From Diabrotica undecimpunctata (Eukaryota > Arthropoda > Insecta > Coleoptera > Chrysomelidae): 64,000 nt of DNA. Shown piece after piece: positions 23,981-33,557 of this stretch (its first letter is position 1; each line of letters begins with the position of its first letter). The notes beneath the pieces are model-generated. The model saw only the letters and a program-made list of their open reading frames with translations. It was not told the DNA's origin and searched no databases. The DNA lies in assembly GCF_040954645.1 (NCBI RefSeq), contig NC_092805.1, forward strand, positions 77,512,257 to 77,576,256, given 5' to 3'. Both the position numbers and the translations under genes were made by a program.

Positions 23981-26604
23981 GAGTGGCTCAGAACCAGAAG
24001 TGACTATACTACAAATTCACTCTTTTAAGATAATTGAGGGTAAAGTTCATCAGTTATATAAATTTCTAAATAAAGTAACATAACTACATTTTGGGGTTTT
24101 TGTATAGGAGAAACTAAAATCATTCAGGTAGAATAAAGCAAAAAAAAATATTTCAAAATTAGCTTTATTTTTAAAGAAAAAAGGAAAAAAAATTATAGGC
24201 TTTTTCGCACTAACAAAACTGAAAAATATTTTGAACCGGAAAAAAAAGTATAACTCCGTCTCTTCCTCTTCCTCTTGAATCTGTGCTAGACCTGTATCCA
24301 TCTCATTGGTACACTTGGGAGTTTTCAAATAGTCGTGGTGGATAGGAGGCACGTACTTTAACAATGATATTAGATCTTTCTTTTTCTCTACTATTATCCC
24401 TCTTCCTTCGGGAAATAATAAATCTAACTTCATGTATGGATTTGTTGAAGGACGGCCACGAATCTTTTTCGTGAAGTCTACTTCAGAAAAATAACTATTA
24501 GTGTTATAGTTATATTTAAAATATATTTTTCTCGGCTCAGATTGTCGTAACTAAATCCAGGATATTTTTAGCCATTCTACTTTTTCTCCTGTAATTGCTT
24601 TCTTTCTATTTACAATGTTGTGCTCCAATTTTTTGGTACTGAAAAAATCTTTTTTTATTTTATGAGTACAACATTTAGTTACACTTTTTCTTTGAGATGT
24701 TTATTTCGTTTATCCAGTCGTCTGGCACAAATATACTTTCGTAATATTTTTTTTTTCTTGTCAATGACACCAAAATTTTGATCACAAGTTGAAAAACTGT
24801 GTCCAGACACAAAAAATTTTAGATTTATTTCCTTTTACATTGCTTCTTTGCATTTCATTAAGAAGACCTAAAACGACTTTTATATTCCTGTTCTGCCCAC
24901 CACAACTATCAGAATATAAATTTAGGATGGATGTTGTTTCAGGCAAAAAAAAATATACTTGATTAAACATGACACAATCTCTTGAACACCACTCGAAGCA
25001 ACACTTTCGTTCCATACAAACATATGCCCAATGTTTTCAACTTTATTATGTACACAAAAATTGAAAACCCACATCTGTCGTTTGTAATAAGCTACAGATG
25101 TAGACAGAACTGGCACTGGCAAGGTTCTCTGTAGATCAAAAACTGCAACATGTTTTTTTTCTTTTTCTTTTTTGCTGCTTCAGTTTCTTTCTTCTTTAAT
25201 TGCTTCACAACTTCTGCTTTTTTGGTGTAGGTTCCTTTCCACTTCAATCTTTGTTTTCTCTTCCCCTTCATTAAATGTTTTGAGCAGAGTTTTAAAATAG
25301 TCGCATTTTTGACATGTGTCTTTTTGTGGCCTGTGAAACGATTAATTAAAAGAAGAATTAAAATAATCTCTACATACAAAAAGAGACAATGGCTTCTTTT
25401 CTACAATCTCACAAGATTTTTTATATTCATTATACATTAAGGACATGTTTAAATTTGGAGTCAAATATTTTTTACTTGTGCGATGCCTACAATAATGTGA
25501 TTCATATACTGAAAATTTTTTAATAAACTCCATTACGTACTCTGCATCATCTCTATTTCGCTTATTATGTGGTGCATGTTTACCACTTTTATCCGAAATG
25601 GGAGTTCCCGTATATGCGTTTCTGTTTAGAGCATTTGTTATTTTGCCATTGCTAACATCTAAGACGTTTTTAAAAAAATGTTTACATACTTTGTGGTCAT
25701 TTCCATTCTCATCTTGTAATCTGTAACTCCTCGTCTTCTGTTTTCTTGATGTTTCCTTCTTTGTACGTTTGTTTTCTTTTTGCAGGTTCACCAGTAATTT
25801 GACCAAGAAGAAAAGCATCTTTGGATATGCAATCTAGCGAATAAAAATATTGAAATATTTGCTGTTGACGATATTCACTTACTTTATCCGAGCTACTTAG
25901 ATGGCAAGTTCAACAGCAACTTCCTAGTTTGCATACTTTTGGACGAACAGTCTTACCTTTATCTGAAACATGTTGTTCCCCCTTCATAACTTTTTGCTTT
26001 CTTACGAACGTTTTGGACAACTTAGGATTTGACGTTTTCGAGTGTTGGACGGCGTTTCAGATGTCACATGGTCGTTGCCATTATCTGAAATAAAATAAAA
26101 TAAAAAAATGGTATACAAAAATTAACTTTAATAATTAAATTAAAGTCTATCGTGAATCATCTAATTTCTTCAAAAAATTCATGATAACGTAGAGCCAGAA
26201 TAGCCTATATATTATAGCCCACAACAATATATTATAATACAGTTTTTTAAAGAAATATTATTAAAAAATCATTTTGTCTTTTCGCGAATAATACAAAGTA
26301 CATACCTGTTGTCTCACTATCACTTTCACTAGGCTTATACTCCTCTTCTTCCTCATGAACATCGGAAAAAGAATCAACATCACTCAACGGCTCGGCCATC
26401 TTAAATGCTGTAGGCACGTCTGACGGTTAACGAAAGTGACATTCGTGTTTTGCAATATTTTTAATAGATGGCAATACGGGTTCTAAAGTTATTTGAAGTA
26501 TAGGCATGTGTGGCTTTGTTTAGAAAAAAATATAACTTGCAGAGGTGCACTGAACTTAAAAATTACAACTATGTTGGATAGGCACATCTGGCTCTGAGCC
26601 ACTC
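23981..26604 (-). mobile_element. Candidate DNA transposon bounded by about 30 bp TIRs, unclassified family
   Basis: Both ends read GAGTGGCTCAGA(A/G)CCAGA(A/T)GTG inward, with roughly 26 of 30 positions matching (23981-24010 and the inverse of 26575-26604). The decayed intron-containing gene described below lies between them. The left end has a tandem duplication of CTCAGAACCAGAAG (23968-23981 and 23987-24000). I see no clear target-site duplication. The TIR pairing is by eye. Belonging to a known superfamily such as Sola is possible but untested. Confidence 0.6.
24050..26399 (-). pseudogene. Cys-rich / GGQNRN-motif family protein (probable transposase), decayed, with one intron
   Basis: Read on the minus strand. 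Exon 1 (26399-26306) encodes an acidic start, MAEPLSDVDSFSDVHEEEEE. A GTATGT donor at 26305 and a TTTCAG acceptor near 26087 define an intron of about 219 bp, and the frame resumes in phase. Exon 2 shows KGKTVRPKVCKLGSCC, EYRQQIFQYFYSL, then near 25700-25450 VCKHFFKNVLDVSNGKI and SHYCRHRTSKKYL. Further on come VWNESVASSG and ILNLYSDSCGGQNRN (near 24900), a shifted VSGHSF..CDQ-FGVIDK, and DLISLLKYVPPIHHDYL near 24370. This block order is that of a multi-copy family of uncharacterised arthropod proteins. Conserved Asp, Cys and His residues suggest a DDE-type nuclease fold (inference). At least four frameshifts and stops; not functional. Confidence 0.7.
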
Positions 26605-27060
26605 AATTTAAGGATGAGGAAATACAAATTTCCTCACTCAGAAAACAAATCTGAGATGTAAAAAAAATTTGAGAACAACAGCTTACATTCACATTCCCTA
26701 TCGACCATTTCTATAGGTAATAGTAAATAGACTAACTGAATATTAAAGAAAATGCAAAAAAGTGGTAAAAAACGACACTGTCTCATAAGATATATGGTTT
26801 GGAAATTTTTACTCCAGATGTTGAAACTTATAAAATAGAATCTTACTTTAAAATTATTATTCTTCTAAAGAACCTGTTTTTTGGACCTCCACAAGTCGTT
26901 TTGGAAATCGTGTCATTTTTTGTCTTTCTGTCTCCCTATGAAATAAGTCTTAAAGTACTTCTTGTCCTAGAGCCTAAATACGTTCTTTGTGGTCTAAGAA
27001 ATTTAAAGTCAAAACTAACCCCAAAATTACAGATAGTTTTATAGTTTTGAGAGACGGACC
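26605..27060. other. Spacer, nothing recognised
   Basis: Short open frames only; no motif. Confidence 0.5.

Positions 27061-27063
<3 letters not shown>

Positions 27064-27127
<64 letters not shown>
27064..27127. repeat. (TA)n microsatellite
   Basis: Perfect TA repeat of about 64 bp preceding the first hairpin unit of this cluster. Confidence 0.97.
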
Positions 27128-27130
<3 letters not shown>

Positions 27131-27160
27131 AAGAAATTTAATCTTTGCAGATTAGTTAAA

Positions 27161-27550
27161 TAGTAAACTCTTAAATATTGGGGAAATCGATTCAAAGAAT
27201 TACCTCCTTTTAAATGTAGTTGCATTGGGTTTTTCGATTAACCTTGGGTAAGCCTTTACGTGTCAAGTTCGAAGCTACCATACATTTCAATCCTTATAAA
27301 AAACTTTTTTTGCACATAGTAACAAAAAACACCACTATGTTACTAGCAAAGTTTTTTAATATTCTAACTCTACAATTCTAAGTTACGGTAAGATCAATAA
27401 TGTTTTAATAGATAATATATGGTAGCTAATTATAATTTATTCTCTTTCAGCCCTGAAGAAGCAAATTAATTCTCTTTGGCGAAAACGTTCGGCGAAACAA
27501 TTGATACACATTAGAGTATTTCTTGCAGATTTCCCCAATATTTAAGAGTT

Positions 27551-27555
<5 letters not shown>
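27161..27555. mobile_element. Hairpin unit A: 28 bp perfect inverted ends with hammerhead-like core
   Basis: TAGTAAACTCTTAAATATTG and its next 8 bases (27161-27188) are repeated exactly in inverse at 27528-27555. Inside, 27453-27486 reads CTGAAGA, a weak stem, then GAAAAC. This matches the hammerhead core CUGANGA...GAAA seen at the ends of Penelope-like elements. Read as a Penelope-derived terminal fragment. Confidence 0.55.

Positions 27556-27607
<52 letters not shown>
27556..27607. repeat. (TA)n microsatellite between hairpin units A and B
   Basis: Perfect TA repeat that directly joins the two inverted-repeat units. Confidence 0.95.
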
Positions 27608-27612
<5 letters not shown>

Positions 27613-27967
27613 CCTAGAGCTAATATTAATACTATTATAAAAATTAATATTAAACTCACCAGTCTTCCGGGTTAAACCGCGTTGATTTCCATTGCGCCGA
27701 GCTTTTGACATCCTCTCTGATGTCTTCTTCAGGACTTCCGAGGTCTCAGTCTCCCGAGCCCCCAGACACTTCTCCACTACTCACTGAATAGTGACCAGTG
27801 CATTAGTGTCTGGGGGCTCGAGGAACTGAGACTTTGAAAGCCCTGAAGAAGACAACAGAGAGGATGTAGAAAGCTCGGCACAATGGAAATCAATGAGGTT
27901 CAACCCGGAAGACTGGTGAGTTTAATATTAATTTTTATAATAGTATTAATCTTAGGTCTAGGTTTAA
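27608..27967. mobile_element. Hairpin unit B: 163 bp inverted arms, 34-base loop, hammerhead-like core in each arm
   Basis: Arms 27608-27770 and 27805-27967 are inverse copies with about a dozen or more differences. Each arm carries CTGAAGA followed by a GACATC...GATGTC-type stem and then AAAG. This is the CUGANGA-stem II-GAA(A) layout with the last G altered. No coding sequence. Probably a pair of Penelope-type terminal repeats in head-to-head order with the body lost. Confidence 0.65.
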
Positions 27968-27992
27968 TTGTACTAACCGCGGAAATCTTTCC

Positions 27993-27993
<1 letters not shown>

Positions 27994-28068
<75 letters not shown>
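27994..28068. repeat. (TA)n microsatellite between hairpin units B and C
   Basis: Perfect TA repeat of about 75 bp. Confidence 0.96.
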
Positions 28069-28071
<3 letters not shown>

Positions 28072-28078
28072 GTAGAGG

Positions 28079-28171
28079 TAATGGATTTTGACAAGAGCTA
28101 TGAGTCATGCCGATGCAGTACACAATTTTACCTGTTATTTACAAGGTCATAGCTCTTGTCAAAATCCATTA
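28079..28171. repeat. Hairpin unit C: 25 bp perfect inverted repeat
   Basis: TAATGGATTTTGACAAGAGC plus 5 bases (28079-28103) recurs exactly in inverse at 28147-28171 around a 43-base spacer. No coding sense. It starts 10 bp after a (TA)n array. Confidence 0.85.
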
Positions 28172-28547
28172 ACTATATCATCTATTATGTGCTTCTCTCA
28201 TCAGTTTCTAGTTAGGAATTTTAAGCCTTTAGATCGTGCTGTTGGTCGTACTGTCAGGTTTGTCTATTTTCTAATTTATACGAATTCTATGTCTCGAATA
28301 TTTATGGAAATGTGTTATAATTTCTGCCTTTTACATGTTTACATTTCTGTTTAAACCAACCTCTTTAGTTGTCACATTAAATTAATGTCTCATCTTTCCT
28401 TCTATCTTTATTGTCTATACTATGACTATTATGGCTATTATAACTATATCACTGGTGAAACGTTATTTAGCTATTCTCTGTACTATTTGGATATTCTCCG
28501 TGTATTTGTATGCGTGTAATCTTATTTGCAATCCTTTTTATATCTAC
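28172..28547. other. Spacer, nothing recognised
   Basis: No motif-bearing frame. Confidence 0.5.
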
Positions 28548-28555
28548 GAAAGGTT

Positions 28556-29152
28556 GTAAATGTAAACTAGTCGTAAATAACAAAATAATAGAACAAGTGA
28601 TGGAAACTGAATACTTGGGAATAAAACTGTCAAGCTACAGAAAAGTGGAAGAAGAAGTACAAAAACAAGTGAACATGGCAAACAGATCAGCAGGATGTCT
28701 CAACAACACAATCTGGAGAAACAAATACCTCACAACGGAAACGAAAACCAGGATATATAAATCAACAATAAGATCGATAATGACGTACACAGCGGAAACA
28801 AGAGCAGATACGGCGAAAACACAAAGACTACTAGAAACAACAGAAATGAAAGTCTTACGAAAAACAACAAACCAAACTCTAAGAGACAGAGTAAGAAGTG
28901 AGGAAATACGAGCGAGATGTGGTATAGAGGAAATAAACGCGTGAACCAAAAGAAGAAAAGTGGAATGGAATCAACACATCGAAAGAATGACAGAAAATAG
29001 AATAGTACGAATAGCAAGAGACAAATCGCCAAATGGAAGAAGGTCATTGGGACGACCGAGGAAAAAATGATCAGACAACGTCAATTGAGGCTAAAAACCG
29101 AAGTAAAACAGGCATTTTGCCTATTTATAAAGTAGGAAGAAGAGAAGAAGAA
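28556..29152 (+). pseudogene. 5'-truncated LINE, RT thumb and C-terminal tail
   Basis: A continuous frame encodes KCKLVVNNKIIEQVMETEYL, then NRSAGCLNNTIWRNKYLT, ETKTRIYKSTIRSIMTYTAE, LLETTEMKVLRKTTNQTLRD and RSEEIRARCGIEEINA. A TGA at 28942 interrupts it, but the frame goes on in register with KVEWNQHIERMTENRIVR then SLGRPRKK, so the stop probably replaced the usual Trp of 'RW'. The 3' end is a GAAGAAGAAGAA tail. GAAAGGTT occurs at both edges (28548-28555, 29153-29160) and may be the target-site duplication, though it is short and simple. Best preserved of the LINE tails of this type in the window. Confidence 0.85.
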
Positions 29153-29530
29153 GAAAGGTTTACGAAAAACGATCTATCATAAGTTCCACTGTTTTCTCTA
29201 TTAGTATTTTCACGCTTTCCCATCAATGATTGTAGAATCATTATATCTGTATTCTCTAGAAAGCATAGCAAGTAAAGTAAATATCAACGGTTTCCGTGCT
29301 TCCGTTGAAAAAGCGAAAGTACGTTCCATAAAAAACGCATATACGTTGAAATTAAATAAAATTTCAAAAAGCAAGAAGTCGGGGGCCGTATAGATGAGAT
29401 TTATACACCGAAAATTCCTTGGTTTGTGGTGGCCGATCGCAGCTTACATGCAGTAGTACACAATTACCCTGCACCAGGAGTTCTGACTATGCAGCTCATT
29501 TCCCATTTTCTAGCGATATTTTATAGGAAG
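29153..29530. other. Spacer, nothing clearly recognised
   Basis: It may include more of the decayed Harbinger gene that follows, but no motif could be confirmed. Confidence 0.4.
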
Positions 29531-29534
29531 CTGT

Positions 29535-30150
29535 AGATTCCACACTGAATAATAATTATAATGAATATAACTAGTACTATGTAACTATTGGTTTATATAA
29601 ATATAATAAACTTACGTTACTTTTTCGTGTCTGGATTGTCAGTGTAGGCTCTGAGAAGAGCCGTTGATTCTCGTTACTTTGTTCGGATCCAGTGGTGTCC
29701 AAAACAATCCAGTGTCGGATCCAATATAATAAAAATACTTTAATATGGTCTCTGAGTCCGCTGTAGATCGCATGACACACTTCTGGCAAGAACTTACATA
29801 TTGTACTCTTAGGCACACGGTACAAATATTGCTGTGATGCATCCAGTGAGTAAATATCTTAATGTTACAATTTAACTTTGGCAGATAAAGCGTCACTCAT
29901 GGTGATATTTCTTTTTTCAATATATGTTGTTACAAGATGTAAAAGATAATCAAAATGTTCCTTCGTTATACGTAAAAGGTTCCTGAACGACGCAGGGTCC
30001 TTCATTGAAAGTTCTCTGATAAGATTCTACGAAGCATCTTATCTTTGCCTCCGACTAATCCGTGATTTTATCCATATACGACCTTTACGTTTATGATTAT
30101 ATTTCCGTTGCAAATTGTCTATGATATAGTTAAGCACCAAATTTGCTACT
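29535..30150 (-). pseudogene. PIF/Harbinger (HARBI1-like) transposase, N-terminal half, decayed
   Basis: The minus strand reads KRKGRIWIKSRISRRQR, then LIRELSMKDPASFRNLLRIT, KEHFDYLL, LSAKVKL, TLRYLLTG in a second frame, and YRVPKSTICKFLPEVCHAIY. This is the HARBI1 order 'R..WVR.W..RR...G.Y..L..EL...D...F.NFLRM....F..LL...AISP..RLA.TLR.LATG.S...L...FRVP.STIS.I..EV..AI'. The catalytic half is absent or unrecognisable after 29650. Family knowledge: these nucleases mobilise PIF/Harbinger elements together with a MYB-like partner, which is not seen here. Confidence 0.75.
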
Positions 30151-30268
30151 ATTTGACAACTACTACAAACCAGTTCACTTGACATTTTGATTTAACACCG
30201 TTAAAAAACGAAGCCTTGTACAGCCACAACACGTTGCACTTAACAAATGAGACTGGTGAGACAAAATG

Positions 30269-30351
30269 TCATTGCATGTGTAAACCTTTGCTGTCGTGAA
30301 AGTTTAACTAGCGTTATTAGTGGCGCCAGCAAATCATTGCATGTGTAAACC
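30269..30351. repeat. Pair of 18 bp direct repeats, 65 bp apart
   Basis: TCATTGCATGTGTAAACC occurs at 30269-30286 and 30334-30351 just upstream (minus-strand sense) of the Harbinger relic. It could be a subterminal repeat of that element. Confidence 0.7.
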
Positions 30352-30354
30352 CAG

Positions 30355-31738
30355 TATAATGCACAATCTGTATTAGATAGATATGATGGAATAAAATTTA
30401 AGTACTCTGAAAAACAAGTAATTATCAACTTAGAGGAAAAACACAATTAGGCTGTTTTATGAATATTTTAGCTAACTAAACTGCGAGGTACGAGATCTTA
30501 GACGGTAAAAACTTTTTGACAACCTTCAAGTAACTCCAGAAATATATGGTGCTCCTCCACTAAACCTGTACAAATAATGGGTATACTGGGTATACTAGGA
30601 CTGGTGTATAAGAGATGAATTTTGAAAAAAAAAAACTATTTTTAAAAACACTAACCACGTGCAGCAAACTGCGCGCGTACCTAGCATTCAAAATCGCCGA
30701 TCACTTCAAGCGTTGTTTCTGAGAGAACCGTTCATTCTACACAAAAAGTGCTAAAATACTTTTTTATTCAAAATTATCTTGGCTACATTTCCGTTCAAAA
30801 CATTTTTTTTCTACGGCCTACAGATTCTTGGTAAATCGATTTTTTCCGTTTTCCCCCTACGAGGTTGGTTTTAGGAGAAAGCCCGGAGGTAAAAGTAATA
30901 AATAAAAATTTTGCATTGGTAGCCTCAAATTGACAGTTTCGGCAAAACTCAGCTTGTTCGTGTAATTATTAGAGGTTTAGTGGCAGTTTCGTCTCTGACG
31001 ACTGGAGTATATGCATCATATTGAATAAGTTATTCCAGTAAAAATACCAGGAACTATAATTACTATATATACCAGAGTACAAATTTTGCAATCTTTAATG
31101 ACATAAATCTATTAAAAAAGTATATAAATTAGTAAAATAAGAAACTGTTTATGTAACCGCCAGCTATTCATAGATATTCGTACTATTTGTAACTTTGACA
31201 AGATTAACTTAAAAAATAAAATAAAAATAAGGTGCGAAGGTCTATTTGGTCATTTAGGAATAGGTCCATGTTTTAAAGTTAACTAATATCACAAGTTTCA
31301 AGCAATGTTAAGTTAGTTAGTGCCCCTTTGTTAAAACGTATAAAATTTAAGGTAGCATCTAACGAGTGTTTTCTTTCTTTTTCTGTTCTAGTATATACTT
31401 TTAAAAGGTTTTCGCTGTTGGTCCAATGTAAGCATTTCAACAATCTCAGATATATTTTTATGCATCCCTCGCTGTAAACATGTTAGTTATATATTTGATA
31501 TTTTTTATGTGTCTAATAATAAAAAAGGTTTAAAATTATGGTTTACTAAAAGATAATCCTGTGGAAGCAAAGACTTTGTTAAAATTGATATATACGATGA
31601 ATCAGGCCATTTCGGTAGATATGCCGCCAAGGGGGAATACGGCTCATTATTTTTTAAATAAAATATAGATATAGGTTTATTTTTATTCAAATGTCCTATC
31701 TTACAATAAACTGTTGCTTTAAAACCCTTATTGTTATG
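30355..31738. other. AT-rich spacer, no gene seen
   Basis: Short chance frames only. Confidence 0.5.

Positions 31739-31740
<2 letters not shown>

Positions 31741-31794
<54 letters not shown>
31741..31794. repeat. (TA)n microsatellite
   Basis: Perfect TA repeat of about 54 bp. Confidence 0.97.
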
Positions 31795-31797
<3 letters not shown>

Positions 31798-31857
31798 CAA
31801 TAATGTTAATGGTAAAATAAAGAATTAAATACTAAAACCTCAAGTTCACCAATTTTA

Positions 31858-31870
31858 ATCTTGTTGGACC
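31858..31870. repeat. 5' copy of LINE target-site duplication
   Basis: ATCTTGTTGGACC, repeated at 37401-37413 right after the poly(A) of the LINE. It gives the exact start of the element (31871). Confidence 0.93.
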
Positions 31871-32171
31871 GATTCGACTCTGAACATACCTAGTAGCTAA
31901 TACGTGTTTTAAATCGAGCTCTCATAATTAATTTAAAAACTAGTGAAATACTAAAAATATTTTCGTTAATTAGTGACCCAGCAGTGAAATAACAAAAATA
32001 AACACAACAGAGATAGTAAGTTACTTTAAACATAACAGTTTTTACTATTATCAAATATTATTTTGGATAACCTACAAAATTTAGGACAGGTATTTATACC
32101 AAACCTGTTCCACTGCAGACTAAGAAGGTTGTTTGCCAGGACCGTACTCCAGTTACAAATGATAATTAAAA

Positions 32172-33554
32172 ATGGATAGTTCTATTCAATCTGTAATTCC
32201 TACAACTAACAATACACCAAACAGCTCCTCATCATATCAATTTAATGGATCACCTACATATTCTTCCGTAACCAATCAAACACAACAATCCAATATATTT
32301 CCATCAAGAAAACAAGCAATTATTTTTGATTCAATTGAAAATACCAAACTAGATGATTACTTGTCCGCTTTGAGTCATCTGATACAACCAACCCAGATAT
32401 CCTTCTGTTCAAAATTATCAAATAATAGAGTATGTATTTATTTAGCAAACGAAAAACTAGCTGAGGATTTCATAAACAGAAATGAAAAAATTCAAATAAA
32501 CCATCAACTCCTACAAGCTCGTAGACTAATTAGCCCCAGTCAGCGATTAGTATTGTCCAATGTCTGTCCCTCAATCCCACACTCAGTCCTAATATCCGCA
32601 TTAAAATCACATGGATTAAATCTTCTGTCACCTATAACATTCCTAAGAATAGGCACATCAACACCACAATTCCAACATATTTTGAGTTTCAGACGCCAAA
32701 CATACATATCTCCACTAAATAACCAGCTCTTACCTGATTCTTTTCTTATCACATATGAGGAAACGACATACAGAATTTTCCTTTCATTAGATAACCAAGC
32801 TTGTCAAACATGTAAACAAACCAACCACTTAACAAAAAATTGTCCAATGTCTACTGCGATTACAACAGATAATTCAACATCAAATAATCCAGTTCCAAAT
32901 ATAAACCCAATTGAAAATACAACTAATCTATCAACTCAAAAAACCCAGACAAACACTAAACAACAACAATCAAAAGAAGAAAGCACACAACAAGAAACCC
33001 AACCACAAAATAGCCAACAAGAAAAACCACACATGCAGCTAACCAAAGAAGATTCAGAAACAACAAACTACCCAAAAATAGATATAGAAAATAAGGCAAC
33101 GCATATAAACACAGGGAAAGCACAAAACAAACGCACAATCTCCCAAGTCTCTCCACCAGCTACTACATCTACAGAGGAACCTACTTTTATTACACCAAAA
33201 AATAAAGAGAAGAAAGTAAAATCAGATCAAAATGTCAAACCACAAAAAACACTAGAAGAAATGCTAAGATACTGTAAACCTTTATTTGAGAACCCAAATT
33301 CCAACTACCCTATAACTTACAAACAGTTATTAGACTTTTTTGAAAACTGTGAGAACTCACCAGACCCGTTAAGTGTCACCAAAATGTATACAGAAGAAAC
33401 AGCAGAGGTCACAGATCTATTAACTAATATATACCCTTACCTAAAGGACCGAAAAGTTAAAGTCAAATGCACTCGAATAAAAAATAAAATATTAAAGCAA
33501 ATCAACTTAGACCTTCAAACAGACTTAGAAAGCGACGCATCAATAGAAAATTAA
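32172..33554 (+). CDS. LINE ORF1, Gag-like RNA-binding protein (460 aa)
   Basis: ORF1 proteins of this group coat the element RNA in a ribonucleoprotein that carries ORF2 to the target. The N-terminal half holds a region resembling an RNA-recognition-like fold (FINRNEKIQINHQLLQARRL, then RLVLSNVCPSIPHSVLISAL). It is followed by a CCHC zinc knuckle CQTCKQTNHLTKNC (C-x2-C-x4-H-x4-C, about residues 213-226). The next 130 residues are low complexity, rich in Thr, Gln, Asn and Glu. The C-terminal part (KTLEEMLRYCKPLFENPNSN onward) is more ordered and charged. The first ATG after the 5' UTR is used, and the frame is uninterrupted. It ends in TAA TAA immediately before ORF2 in the same frame. Confidence 0.92.
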   Translation: MDSSIQSVIPTTNNTPNSSSSYQFNGSPTYSSVTNQTQQSNIFPSRKQAIIFDSIENTKLDDYLSALSHLIQPTQISFCSKLSNNRVCIYLANEKLAEDFINRNEKIQINHQLLQARRLISPSQRLVLSNVCPSIPHSVLISALKSHGLNLLSPITFLRIGTSTPQFQHILSFRRQTYISPLNNQLLPDSFLITYEETTYRIFLSLDNQACQTCKQTNHLTKNCPMSTAITTDNSTSNNPVPNINPIENTTNLSTQKTQTNTKQQQSKEESTQQETQPQNSQQEKPHMQLTKEDSETTNYPKIDIENKATHINTGKAQNKRTISQVSPPATTSTEEPTFITPKNKEKKVKSDQNVKPQKTLEEMLRYCKPLFENPNSNYPITYKQLLDFFENCENSPDPLSVTKMYTEETAEVTDLLTNIYPYLKDRKVKVKCTRIKNKILKQINLDLQTDLESDASIEN

Positions 33555-33557
33555 TAA

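Noticed and set aside
28635..29047. Minus-strand hydrophobic frames of about 105 codons
   Set aside because: Antisense of the plus-strand LINE tail; composition follows from complementing Lys/Arg-rich coding.
32956..33156. Minus-strand hydrophobic frame resembling a membrane protein
   Set aside because: Antisense of the Gln/Thr-rich part of LINE ORF1.
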